In this document: piece after piece, positions 44,881-55,952 of the stretch
Layout of the letters: every line of letters begins with the position of its first letter
Position numbering within the stretch: the first letter of the stretch is position 1
DNA from: Cornus controversa
Lineage: Eukaryota > Streptophyta > Magnoliopsida > Cornales > Cornaceae
Direction: 5' to 3'
Assembly: GCA_026545225.1 (NCBI GenBank)
Contig: CM048845.1
Coordinates: 100,250,033-100,314,032, forward strand
DNA length: 64,000 bases
Translations under genes and position numbers: made by a program
Notes under the pieces: generated by a model
Databases searched by the model: none
Told to the model about the DNA's origin: nothing
The model's input: only the letters and a program-made list of their open reading frames with translations

Positions 44881-47346
44881 CATAGTCAGTGATATTCAGC
44901 ATATACAACATCACAATTCAACATTATGTAATTCTCAAAATAGATTGTATAAATTTCAGTAACACGGAATTTAAGAACAGATTTCACAAACAGAATTCCA
45001 CAAATAGATTTCCACAAAACAGAATACCACAAATAGATTTTCAAAAAATAGGTTTCCACAAAGCAGAATTCCACAAACAAGTTTCCACAAAGCAGAATTC
45101 CACAAACAGATTCCTCAAAAATAGAGCATTCAACATATATCAATTTTGGACAGTAATATTACAAATTCAGCAAACAGAAATTTTGGACTGCAATATTATA
45201 AATTTAGCAATTCAGCATTGTAAAGGCAACTCAGCAATTTAGCATTTTAAATTCAGCAAATCAGCACATTTTTAATTCAGGCTCAACAATATATTAGTCT
45301 CTCAAAATCATCATTATTTATTCACAAATCAGCAAGTTTAAAAACCCAAATCAGCAATACAATAGTCTCTTGACAGCTCCACTTTGGATTATAAATGAGG
45401 TGCAGTTGAATAAATAATGATGTAACAACTTTCACAGGTTTAACTTGATTCTTACTGATCAATTATATAAATATACACATGTCAGGACTAAGGCAAGCAC
45501 CTTTGTAAATATTGTGAACAAATCAGTTCCTATTTGCATCTTTTGACAGTAGAAATAAATAGTAAATGGATAGAGTTAAAACTAATCTCAACCTTAGCCG
45601 AACAGTTTAAAAAAAACAACTCTAATGAACTTTAATGAGCATGCTAAAACCCTTTTGAGCTTAACCTACTACTGGAGGAAACATTGAATCAATTAAGAGC
45701 ATAACAGCAACAAATGTCTTAACAGTCACTGTTCACATCTTATATTGAGGTTTCAGAATATGAATTTGAGCTGTACTCAGTGAATTAAATTTAACTTAGA
45801 AATTATAGCCTTAATGTAACAAAATACATTTACTAAGCTCAAATAAAATAGTTATGATGTTTACTAAGTAAGTTTTGGTAGACTAAGGGTTTTGACAGGT
45901 TATTTGAGGTCAAAAGAGAGGTTTAGGTGTACAGATTCAAGGGCAGCCTCAATTTTAATTCTAAATCAGCATTGACAAATATGAAATGATAAATCCAAAT
46001 TGCAGACAGCAAACATAGTAGCTCAGAAACTCTTTAAACCATATTTTGAGAAATAGAATAACTCAAACATATTTTTAGCAATAGACACAATCACACAGAT
46101 TTTCAGAAGTAGAAATTTGGGGAAAAATAAATGTATTTCTAGGTCAGTACAAATGCAATTCAAATAAGAGAATAAACATGTATGCCAGTGAGTTATGTAT
46201 AAAAATATTTAAAGCACAAATTATAGCAAATTGATGTGTGCTTGTGCTTGTGTGAAAGAGAAGAGTTTAGAAAGATTATACCAAGTTTGACGAATCGAAA
46301 TGAGTCAAGTTTCTGGCGTTAAGAATGAACCGAGTAAGCTGTCGAAGAGAATGAATCAAGTAGTCTATCGAAGATGATGAACAAGTAGGCCGTCGACTAT
46401 GAATCTATATTCTGTTAAAGGATTGACGAAATTGATTTGCGAATCTGAAGATATCAGCGAAGATGATTCAAACAACTGAGAATTCGTGACTCAATCGGCG
46501 ATGATGATGAACTGAAACTCTATCAGCGATGATGATGAACACAGACTCAATCAGAGATGATGATGAACTAAAACTCGATCGGTGATGATGATGAACAGGG
46601 ACTCAATCGGTAAAAACTCGATTAGCGATGATTTCGAACACAAACTCAATAGGAGATGATGATGAACTGAAACTCGATCGGCGATGATGATTCCAGTGAT
46701 CGATGATGCCGAACAGAGATGATTCTACCGATCAATGATGTCGAACAGAGATGATTCCAACTATCGGTTCCAGCGATCTATGGTGCCGGATATGATGATT
46801 TCAGCGATCTATAATGAACAGAGACTCGATGATTCTGGCGAAGATTCTAGCGATCTTGATGCCAAACTGGATCGATGATGCTAGTGAAGAAGTTGATTTC
46901 AGAATCCCTTCTTTTCTTTATATTTCGCCCCCAACTCTCTATATTTTTTGTTCTTATTGTATGTTCTTTGTATGTGTGCTCAGTGAGAAGTGTGTGTCAA
47001 CAATTGGCAATGATGATGAACAGGGACTCGATTGACAGAAACTCAAATGAACACAGACTCAATCGGAGATGATGATGAACTGAAACTTAATCGCCGATAA
47101 TGATGAACAAGGACTCGATCGGCAGAAACTCGATCGCGACAATGATGAACAACCATCTCTCAGTCTCACATTCTGTCATCGAACTCTCATAATCGCACGC
47201 CAAAGAACCATCGAATCTGTCTACCTCTCCTCTTCCTCAAATCTCTCTCCATTTTTTTTTATTTTCTCCTCCCATCTCAGACCCCCACGACTGTTACCTT
47301 GAACCAGCTATGGTGTGAAGCCATCCTCCCCAGTGAAGTTGCCAAA
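44881..47346. other. Interior and leader of the LTR element, no gag or pol
   Basis: 44881-45370 repeats words such as CCACAAACAGATTTC and AATTCAGCA. 45370-46260 is AT-rich without frames. 46290-47150 is a degenerate 30-35 bp minisatellite (GACTCGATCGGCGATGATGATGAAC). The leader and primer binding site end at 47346. No protein domain found. Confidence 0.7.
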
Positions 47347-47785
47347 TGTAAATGGTAGGGTTCGATAGTGTTGGAGGAATCATTCACACTCAAGACTAAA
47401 CTATAGAATAGGGAAAAGGAAAGGATATTGGGAGGTGAGGATGAATTGAGAGAGAGAGAAGGCAAAAGGAATCTCAGACTGAGAGGGGCTCCATGATCTG
47501 CAAGAATCTCCTCCCTCTGTGCCACAAGTGCTCCACTATTTATAGGGCTCTTGGCACAGATCCCTGATAGCTGTCATGATGTCCAGTCCATTATTCCTTC
47601 TGGTTAGTTTGCGGATATGGCTGACAATTCCTTTTCTCAAACCACCATGCCACCACAACCCAATTTCTCCATGCCTTCACGCATCCCTATTAATATATGT
47701 TTAATACCACCTCTTTACAGTTGCCCCCTTGCATTCAATGATCTTTTAAGAGCGCGTGAATGAAAAATCCTACCTTTGCCTATTT
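47347..47785 (-). repeat. Truncated minus-oriented LTR (U5 side)
   Basis: Matches 41748-42178 base for base with few changes, then stops at CCTTTGCCTATTT and is joined through a few AT bases to the start of the inverted LTR. Confidence 0.85.
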
Positions 47786-47791
47786 TAATAT

Positions 47792-48983
47792 AGTAGTCTA
47801 GTCTATTTCAAAACTGGTACACCTTCTAGCTTGTTGGTTCATTGCTAGAGTTATGAACCACACACGCCAAGGTTATGAAAAAAAGCGGTCATGAGTGCTT
47901 TAACTCATGAAGCGGTTGCGGGTGGCTTTAACTCGCGAAGGTTCTGGAAAAATAGTCATGGGTGCTTTAACTCATGAAGCGGCCGTGGGTGGCTTTAACT
48001 TGCGAAGGTTCTGAAAATGCGGTCATGGGTGCTTTAACTCGCGAAGGTTCTGGAAAACGCAATTATGAAAGGTTAAATGGTCGTAAGTGCTTTAACTTAC
48101 GAAGGTTGGTGGTCGCGGGTAGCCTTACCCTGCGAAGGTTATGATATGGTAAGCAGGAGCGGGTGACTTTAACCCGCGAATGTATTACAAGTGCTCGTGA
48201 ATGCTTTAACTCACGACGATTAAGGTTAGCGATCATGGGTGGCTTTAACTTATGAAGCGGTCGCAAGTGGCTTTAACTTGCGAATGATAAGAAGGAATTG
48301 GGGGGCAATATCCTCTCATAGGTATGTCTCGGTAAGCAGCGTCAGGTATTTTTGATGTTCTCGAGTGATTTTTCTCGAGGCAAAAGCAAATATAAGGTAG
48401 GAATGAATTTTGAACTTGGAACTCACAAAATTTTTGAATGAAGGGATGAGTAGACTCATGAGTGAATTTTATTAGGAGATTGTTGTGATTACTCAAATGG
48501 TGATTAATGAATTTGGATGGTGAAGACAAATCTTAGGAAATGTGAAATAGGCAAAGGTAGGATTTTTCATTCATGCGCTCTTAAAAGATCATTGAATGCA
48601 AGGGGGCAACTGTAAAGAGGTGGTATTAAGCATATATTAATAGGGATGCATGAAGGCATGAAGAAATTGGGTTGTGGTGGCATGGTGGCTTAAGAGAAGG
48701 AATCGTCAGCCATATCCGCAGACTGACCAGAAGGAATAATAGACTGGACATCATGACAGCTATCAGGGATCTGTGCCAAGAGCCCTATAAATAGTGGAGC
48801 ACTTGTGGCACAGAGGGAGGAGATTCTTGCAGATCATGGAGCCCCTCTCAATCTGAGATTCCTTTTGCCTTCTCTCTCTCTCAATTCATCCTCACCTCCC
48901 AATCTCCTTTCCCTTTCCCTATTCTATAGTTTAGTCTTGAGTGTGAATGATTCCTCCAGCACTATCGAACCCTACCATTTTCA
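47792..48983 (+). repeat. Right LTR (plus orientation, inverted relative to the left LTR)
   Basis: Reverse complement of 41748-42925. The start has AG for TG (AGTAGTCTAGTC) and the end reads CCATTTTCA. The TATA box CTATAAATAG at 48785-48794 would direct transcription to the right, antisense to the UGT exons. Confidence 0.85.
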
Positions 48984-49042
48984 CCTTTCCTTTAATTCCT
49001 TTGCCTGATAATCAAAAGAACCTTAAAACATTCAAAAAAATT

Positions 49043-49522
49043 TACTGCAGCCTCAGTCAGCTTTGGAATGTGGAGACCACAGGCAAAGACTGTCACTGAT
49101 GAAGGCCAAAACATGGCATGCTTGATTCCTATCTTTTGAGCAATTCCTAGAGCCCATGAGACAGCTGCTACATCAGCAATGACACAAGTGATGTGTTCAT
49201 CATCATCACTTGATGAATTGATCTTGTTAATCAGGTCCTCCAAATGACCAGGCATCACTTTCAGAATAGATTCACTCAGCTTTGTCAAATCTTTTCGATC
49301 ATCCCCTAGTTCAAGTCCATTAGGGATCGATACCATCTCAATCCGGTTTTGCTCTTCACCCTTCTCCCGCGATGCTGCCAAGATTACATCATGTATGAAC
49401 TCTGTGTTAACAAATGTAACCTTGACACCGCCATCAGCAATCCGTTGTGAAACCTTCATGAGGGGCCGTACATGGCCTTGTCCAGGGTATGATACTACTA
49501 GGACATGAGCTCGCTTGCCCAT
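49043..49522 (-). pseudogene. UGT-3 pseudogene, exon 1, splice donor deleted
   Basis: ATG at 49522 (MGKRAHVLVVSYPGQGH) and 160 open codons, with His17 and Asp at the dyad position (CVIADV), unlike the Glu of the intact genes. There is one extra Ala codon after it. A deletion fuses the end of exon 1 (KLTEAA) directly to mid-intron sequence (TTTGAATGTTTTAAGG), removing IIDNNG, the GT donor and about 300 nt of intron. The gene could not be spliced even without the two retroelements. Exons 2 pieces lie at 41200-41556 and 33798-34329. Confidence 0.92.
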
Positions 49523-51056
49523 GATCTCTGATAACACTTCTGCATCTGCTTTGACATATGTGTGTGTATATATATATAAATATTTTGGTGTTTGCTTGCT
49601 TGATGAAGAGAAAACAGATATGCATTTGTTCTCAAGTGCATAAACTTGTCATTTTAATTAAGAGCTCCCTTGTTAAATCACAGTTTCATATTTTGACTTC
49701 AATTATCTCTTTTTTTCTTTTCTTTTTTTTTTTCTTAGTGATGAGATGCTGATGTTGATAGATTAACAAACAGATGAGTGGAGTTCTCAATTAAACTATA
49801 AATTTCATACAAGACGTAAAGAAAATGAGTAAAAAACAAGCTTTAGTATCAGCAAGTTAGTTCACAATATGAAGCTCGCTAATGGCATCTTTCTTCAATG
49901 GCTAAAGTAAGTGGATTTTGATTATTGAATGTCGAGGCTGGTCCTTTTTTGAATCAAAACGATCTTATCCAACATGGCCCACCATGACTTTCATCATTTC
50001 TCTCCAATAGGATGATGATTCTATTTTTTCTTGAAAAATGTTATCTTAGTTAAATCGCCCCAACTAAAGATAATTTAATTATACTGAAAGTATGAAGTAG
50101 TGAGCGTGCGTAGATGTTGGGTTTTTTCCTCTGTATTTTTGTGCTTGTATGTATTTATGGTGCACATTTTCAAATCCCTGTTGAGCAGGACAACACATGT
50201 AGCATGAGAATAAGCACCAAGCCTTAAACGTTTGTACCTTCCCTCTGTTTTTTTGGTTCCCAAAACGCTTGATCAAGGAGTTTCTTGTTCATGCATGATC
50301 TCTTATATTAGGCTTTATAATAAGCGAGGCGATATTTGCACTTCTTTTCTCTCTTATTGTATTTCATTTGTCTTTTTTTTTTAAAAGAAATGACAAAAAA
50401 GTTTATAAACTCATTCATGCATCAAATTTTATTTTATAATAACATAATTACCCTTTATCTTATAAACTTTAATTCTTTTTACCTTCTTTAATACTTTTTC
50501 TTTTTGTTTTTTTTTGGAGTAATGTCAGAAGATATAATTTATTCCATAGAGATAAAAAAATTTTGGCCCTTTTTTTTCGTACTATATTTTTTCCTCAAAT
50601 GAGATTATTTATTCTACCTATGATAACTATTTTTGGGTCATGTCAAAATAAATAATTAACATTTTTTTGCGTCTTTTTTTTTTCAGTTCTTGTCAAAAGA
50701 AATCTTTTTATACAACGTAGATAAACTTTTTTTTTTAATCCGGTAAAAAGAGATAATTTATTTTGCATAAATAACTTTTTTTTTCTTTCATTTCAAAAAA
50801 GAACATATTTAGAAGATATGACTTTTGTTTTAGATTCTCTCAAAAGAAACCTAAAATATTAAAGATGAAAAATAATGAGGAGATATCTTATAAGGTAGTT
50901 ATGTAACTTGATAAAAATTATAATCATTCACTTATAAAATTAGGATTATAATGTCATTTCATTTATGATGAAAGTGCAAATGTATAAAAGCGGAGTGCAA
51001 ATATCGCCTCCCAATAATAAAAGAGGTTTAGCTTCTTTTTACGATTGTGTCTCTGC
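49523..51056. other. 5' flank of UGT-3, duplicated segment
   Basis: No gene. 49915-52160 matches 59415-61628 almost throughout. T-rich and A-rich runs at 50380-50780. Confidence 0.75.
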
Positions 51057-51662
51057 CTACAAAGCAGGGATACTCCAAAAGTAGTGCCGTGGCCATATCG
51101 GACATGTATCCGATACGGATACGGCCAGGATACAGCCGGATACGTGTCTGATACGGCTAAGAAGTATCCCATTTTTGTTTTTTTTTTTTTTAATATTAGA
51201 TACGGCTAGGATACGCGGGGGATACGGCCAAGATACGCGGGATATGTCAGGATACGTTTGGAATACGGCTGGGATACTTTTCGGGACAAATTTGTAATTT
51301 TTTATTCTATAAAATGGGGTTGAAATTGTAAGATTAAAAACTTTATAGATAAGAAAATAAGGCTCATTTTATAATAAAACAAAAATATTTTTAAAACCCT
51401 CGAGTAAGTGAGTTATTGTAAAAAATATTAAAAATTATAGTAAATTTCTAGATTTTAACTTCTTATATTTTGTTTAATTACTTTGATTATATATATTATA
51501 TGGTTGAAGAATAAAAATTAATATTTTATGTGTAACATTATATTTTTATTTATTTATTTATTTGATTGTCATGTTTGTATTCTATTTTTTTGAAATTTTT
51601 TGCCGTATCTGTATCATGTTGTGTCCGTATCCCGTGTTTGTGTCCGTATCCGTACTTCCTAG
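51057..51662. mobile_element. hAT-like element with CGGATACG subterminal repeats
   Basis: Ends CTACAAAGCAGGGATAC and GTATCCGTACTTCCTAG resemble those of 14211-14766. Subterminal repeats GATACGG and CCGTATC. Flanks GTCTCTGC and GTCCCTCG are a degraded 8-bp target duplication. A copy carried by segmental duplication is at 60555-61139. Confidence 0.7.
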
Positions 51663-52658
51663 GTCCCTCGCGTTCTTGTGCGCATAAGTGCCCCTATCTA
51701 TCTAAATTATATCCCTGTAATTTACGATTGTGTCCGTAGTAAAAGATTAGTTACCTTACGTGGCACTCCTTCAGCCACGCCTCTGTGTTAGTCTCTCGAG
51801 CCTCTCATATCATATCAAAATATCAGCTCCCGTAACGGTAGCAATCCTCTAAGTTAATTTCCGAATGTGCCCCTACAAGTCCCTGTCTGTGTATAAGTCT
51901 CTCTGTCTATCTAAGTTATGCCCCTACAATTTACGATTTTGTCCCTGCAGCATTAAAATATCTAATATCCCTTGTTTTGTATCTATCTCTTGTCCCTCTC
52001 ACAACTCTAATATCTAATATCCTTCGTTTAAGATAATATATTTTACTCGTCTTTTTTGTGTAGACTGAAGAAAATTCATTTTTCTCTCTTTTTGATACAG
52101 TGATTTGTTTTGTGCACGACGATCTTCAATTACACAGGGCCAAACAAAGAAAAAAAAAAGTTCTAATATTTCATGAAAAGCAAGTTAAAATTCGTACCGG
52201 GACTTCCCATAAGATTTTTCAAACTGATATAAAAACAAAAATTGGATTAAAAAAATTAGTTTGCATGTACCAACTAAGTGCGATTGGTTGCACTCTGCAG
52301 GTTTTGAAAATTACATAAATCTCAAGATATGTTGGAGCGGTTAGACTTTGCAAAAAATGTATTTTTTTAAGTCCCAAGACTTCTCACACTTCAAACATAG
52401 TGTCCTTACCCTCATACCTGTGCTAAATGATGTTTCTTATTTGATTGAAGGCATCCAGATACTTTCTATTCAGCTCCAGTAACCAGGACATAAGATTGAA
52501 CACCAATTACAACTCAATCAACAAATTTTGACACTGAATTTTGCCAAAATACAATTATATATTTTCACGGAATGCCCACATTACATTACTAGTAGAAATG
52601 TTCATAATTTTCATTTAGAAATTTGTGCAAGGAAGATAGAAGAATAACAAAAATAAAA
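51663..52658. other. Spacer and UGT-4 3' flank
   Basis: 51663-52155 matches 61140-61620. 52160-52330 matches 16570-16770 and 63445-63650. 52400-52658 matches the UGT-2 3' flank and holds the empty sites for the TRIM (about 52405) and the LTR element (about 52515). No gene. Confidence 0.7.
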
Positions 52659-54564
52659 TCATCCCTTAATTTGTTCGATGAAGTTATTGAAATTCTTGAA
52701 TGATGATCCACCTTCACTGATACTCTGTCTACCCAATTCCTTCATCTTCACTGCATTTGCTCTTATACTGCCATCAGACAGCAACATTTCCATCTGTCTC
52801 TTTATCTCATGCCTTGGGACGATCTCATTTCCCTCTGCATTCAATCCTAAACCCACCTTCCAAACATCACAAATGTAGGTCCTATTGGGAAACTGATCTG
52901 CATAGTAAGGCCAACACAGAAAGGGCACACCCATGCTTAGACCATCTAAGGTTGAGTTCCAACCACAATGGCTCAGAAAGCAAGCAATAGAAGGGTGAGC
53001 CAATACTTTCTCCTGAGGTGCCCATTTGACTATCTTTACACGATCAGCAACTCTCTCCAAGAACCCATCAGGGTATTTAAAAATAAGCCCATCAGTGAGG
53101 TCTGATCTCACAACCCACAAGATTGGTTGTGCTAGCAATTCAAGTCCTAGTGCTAGTTCTTCAAATTGTTGAGCACTGAAGATTGTTGAGCTGCCAAACG
53201 CGACATATATGACGGATTTGGCAGGGTGTGCATCGAGCCAGGTTAAACAAGTTGAGTCCTCAGGCCAAAAGTTTCCTGTGGATTGCCCAAAATCATCACT
53301 TGACAGTAATGGACCGATAGATAGGAGGTTTGGGATCAAATTGCAAGCCAAAGGCTCAAGCTCATTGAATGAGTTGCAAAGAAGCCAATTTGAAGTTTTG
53401 GCAGCCGCAATGGAGGACATCATACATGTAAATGCCATCTTTTGTATGGCTGGGTCGTTCGGGACGTTCCATGGAAAATCAGCAGTATTCATGGCAGGCA
53501 AGTCCTGTGACAGACGCACCATCTCATTTTTCAAGGCAGTTCCTATGAAACAAAATCAAATAAGTACATAAATTGAAGCAAGAATGAATGCTACTTTTGT
53601 TAAATTAATTTTGTGGATTGTTGGCTTTTGTACAAGTATGTTTTAGCCTCTGATTGGTTCTTGACAACTATGAGGGAAAGGAACAGAAAATGCATCTATA
53701 TGCATGAGTGATTGTTTCCCTTTCCTTCCTTTTCCCTAATAATCAAAAGATCCTTAAAACATTCAAAGAATTTATTGTGTGATCAAAAGAATACTTGAAC
53801 CAATTGAATATTAAACAACTTGAAACTCAAAACTTGAACCAATTGTATATTAAACAAATTGAAACTCAAAACAGTGCTATGTCCAGCTTTAGGCCTTTAA
53901 CATGGTATCACTTGCTGTTGCTTTCAAATCTTAGGGAAAATCTTTGTTCTCTCTCTCTCTCACACACACACACAGTCACATCTAGCAGTATTTTGTTCTG
54001 TAGGAAGAAAAATTGGATGGTCTAACCACAAGATTACATTAAGACTAAACTATTTGTCCTGTTAAAGTAGAGTAAGAATAGAATGGTACCATTATTATCA
54101 ATTATTCCTTCCTCGATGAGCTTTGGAATGTGGAGACCACAGGCAAAGACTGTCAGTGATACAGGCCAAAACAAGGCATGCTTGATTCCCATCTTTTGAG
54201 CAATTCCTAGAGCCCAATTGACCGCTACTTCAGCAATGACACAAGTGATGTGTTCATCATCATTACTTGATGAATTGATCTTGTTAATCAGGTCCTCCAA
54301 ATGACCAGGCATGACTTTCAGAATAGATTCACTCAGCTTTATCGGATCTTTTCGATCCTCCCCTGATTCAAGTCCATCAGGGATCGATACCATCTCAATC
54401 CGGTTTTGCTCTAATGAATCTGGTTGTACATCAGGTATGAACTCTGTGCTCACAAATGTAACCTTGACACCGCGATCAGCAATCCGTTGTGAAAGCTTCA
54501 TGAGGGCCCGTAGATGGCTTTGTGCAGGGGATGACACAGCTAGCACATGCGTTCGCTTGCCCAT
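52659..54564 (-). CDS. UGT83A: UGT-4: UDP-glycosyltransferase, UGT83A1-like, two exons, intact
   Basis: Predicted sugar transferase acting on an unknown small acceptor, closest to UGT-2 (roughly 20 amino-acid differences in 452 by eye). Exon 1 is 54564-54090 and exon 2 is 53542-52659. The 547-nt intron has GT at 54089-54088 and AG at 53544-53543, phase 1. ATG at 54564 (MGKRTHVL) matches the family N-terminus. The open frame upstream is only AT-repeat. His17 (PAQSH, Ser16), Glu112 at the dyad position, PSPG box Trp332-Gln375 with His350 and Asp358. The 3' flank lacks both the TRIM of UGT-2 and the LTR element of UGT-3. The 5' flank has an AT run at 54597-54627 where a TATA box would be expected. 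Confidence 0.92.
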
Positions 54565-54594
54565 GATATCTGATAACACTTCTACAATCTGCTT

Positions 54595-54627
<33 letters not shown>

Positions 54628-54630
<3 letters not shown>

Positions 54631-54836
54631 GGACGTAGCCAGAAATTTGTACAAGTGGGTACGAACGCAAAAGTTCGGACTATAATTTGTTTTTTATAAA
54701 ACTAAGTGGGTACATGACTCAAAATTTAATAAGTGATTACATTTCTAAACTCCAAAAAATTGCATTTACTATATATATAAAAAAAAAATTATAGAGTTAA
54801 GTGGGTACTAATGTACCCACTGCGGCCTTAATGGCT
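54628..54836. mobile_element. Unclassified 209-bp insertion in UGT-4 upstream region
   Basis: UGT-2 reads straight from the AT run to GACGTTTGTTTGC, whereas UGT-4 has an extra segment from CACGGACGTAGCCAG to AATGGCTA between AT runs. It contains GTGGGTAC three times. No inverted ends or target duplication are clear because of the AT flanks. Confidence 0.5.
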
Positions 54837-54868
54837 AATATATATATATAGACGTTTGTTTGCTTGAT

Positions 54869-54940
54869 GAAGAGAAAACATATACGGAACTCAAGTGCAT
54901 TGAAGAAGAGAAAACATATACGGAACTCAAGTGCATTGAA
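54869..54940. repeat. 36-bp tandem duplication
   Basis: GAAGAGAAAACATATACGG plus following CAAGTGCATT is repeated with a period of 36 bases (54869 and 54905). UGT-2 has one copy. Confidence 0.85.
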
Positions 54941-54964
54941 AGATATTTCAAATTTTCAATGAGT

Positions 54965-55757
54965 CAAATCAGCCACTGCCTATGAGTCGCCGGCTCATTC
55001 TTCAACAGGCACGCGGTCAGAGCCCCGTACAACGTCTATGAGCATTGAGCCTGGAGGGTGGTGACGTCAGCATGTTAGAGCTCAAAATTCCTCACCCTGG
55101 ATCGCGAGATCTACTGGGGTTGGATTAGTTTCAGGTAGGGAAGGAGCCAGACTAAAATTGACCTCTCTCTGCAATTGAACATGGTTTCAAGGTTAGTAAG
55201 AGAGAGACGATCCATCAGCCAGTCAGGAATGGTGGGGGAATCAGGAGGTCTTTTTTTTGTCTCCTTTTTTTTAGTGATTTAGAATAGAGCAAATAGTCAG
55301 ATGTAGGAAAATGTCTAGGAATTTCCATCTCAGGATTTAGAAAAAAGAAAGCAGGCTCCTTCCTCTATGGATTTGCCATTGATTTCACCTTTAGGCGAGG
55401 TATCGTTCTAATTAGCATCAGCTTCAGAAAGCCAACTCTCAAAAGAAAAAAGCCATTTCCGAGGCGCGCTCATTTCAAGTAGAATAGAACAAGTACTCCC
55501 AAAGACCTTGAGGCAAGAATGGTTAGGGGGAGTTGGTCCGGAGAAATGCCAAATAGAACGAAAGACGGTGAATCAGATAGACGAAGGTTAGGACGACCTC
55601 TGCCTAGAACTATCGAGGAATAGAGGCAGAAAGCGCATGAGCTTGAGCTGTCTAAAAAATTGTGCAATGCTTTCGCTCAGCTACTTCGTTATGTTCGGAA
55701 GTATGGGGGCAAGAATGCCGATGAAGAATGCGTCGAGGAACTTCAACATTTTTTTTT
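54965..55757. other. Possible organelle-derived (mitochondrial) segment
   Basis: An island with balanced base composition between AT-rich flanks, absent from the UGT-2 flank. Phrases such as TTCAACAGGCACGCGG and CAAAGACCTTGAGGCAAG have the feel of plant mitochondrial intergenic DNA, but this is recall and not a search result. Open frames (for example 55660-55850, containing FAQLLRYVRKYGGK) are unrecognised. Could equally be a nuclear gene fragment. Confidence 0.3.
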
Positions 55758-55835
55758 TTGTTCAATGTGTCCTGTGCACGTTGATTGCCTCTCCACGGTT
55801 GCATTGGCCACTTGGATTTTAGAATCAGACAAGTT

Positions 55836-55943
55836 TTTTTTTTTTTTTGGGCTTTGACAAGCTTCTCACATAGGGGAGATTCGAACCCTAAACCTCTCGT
55901 ATGGAGAGGAGAGACCAGGAAGTACCACTCGACTAAGAAGGCC
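55836..55943 (-). mobile_element. tRNA-derived SINE
   Basis: On the minus strand it starts at 55943 with an A-box-like TTAGTCGAGTGGT, then a B-box-like GGTTCGAATCTC, and ends in a run of about 13 A (plus-strand T run 55836-55848). It is flanked by AGACAAGTT (55827-55835) and AGATAAGTT (55944-55952), a 9-bp target duplication with one mismatch. The empty site is at about 21205 in the paralogous UGT-2 flank. Confidence 0.85.
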
Positions 55944-55952
55944 AGATAAGTT

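Larger units (their letters stand above)
41748..48983 (-). mobile_element. LTR element with inverted terminal LTRs and captured LRR-kinase fragment, in UGT-3 intron
   Basis: 7236 bp between two copies of CCTTT (41743-41747, 48984-48988). The left end is a complete LTR in minus orientation (42925 to 41748). The right end is a complete LTR in plus orientation (about 47792-48983), so both outer edges are U5 ends. Between them, 47347-47785 is the U5-side 440 bp of another minus LTR, followed leftward by a primer binding site (minus strand TTTGGCAACTTCACTGGGGA, tRNA-Arg-like). The interior has no gag or pol but includes 5' sequence of a receptor-kinase gene. LTR copies differ by about 1-2 percent, so the insertion is recent. 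Confidence 0.85.

Noticed and set aside
46814-47072. Plus-strand frames near 46.8-47.1 kb
   Set aside because: They overlap a GATGATGAAC minisatellite in the leader of the LTR element and match no protein I know.
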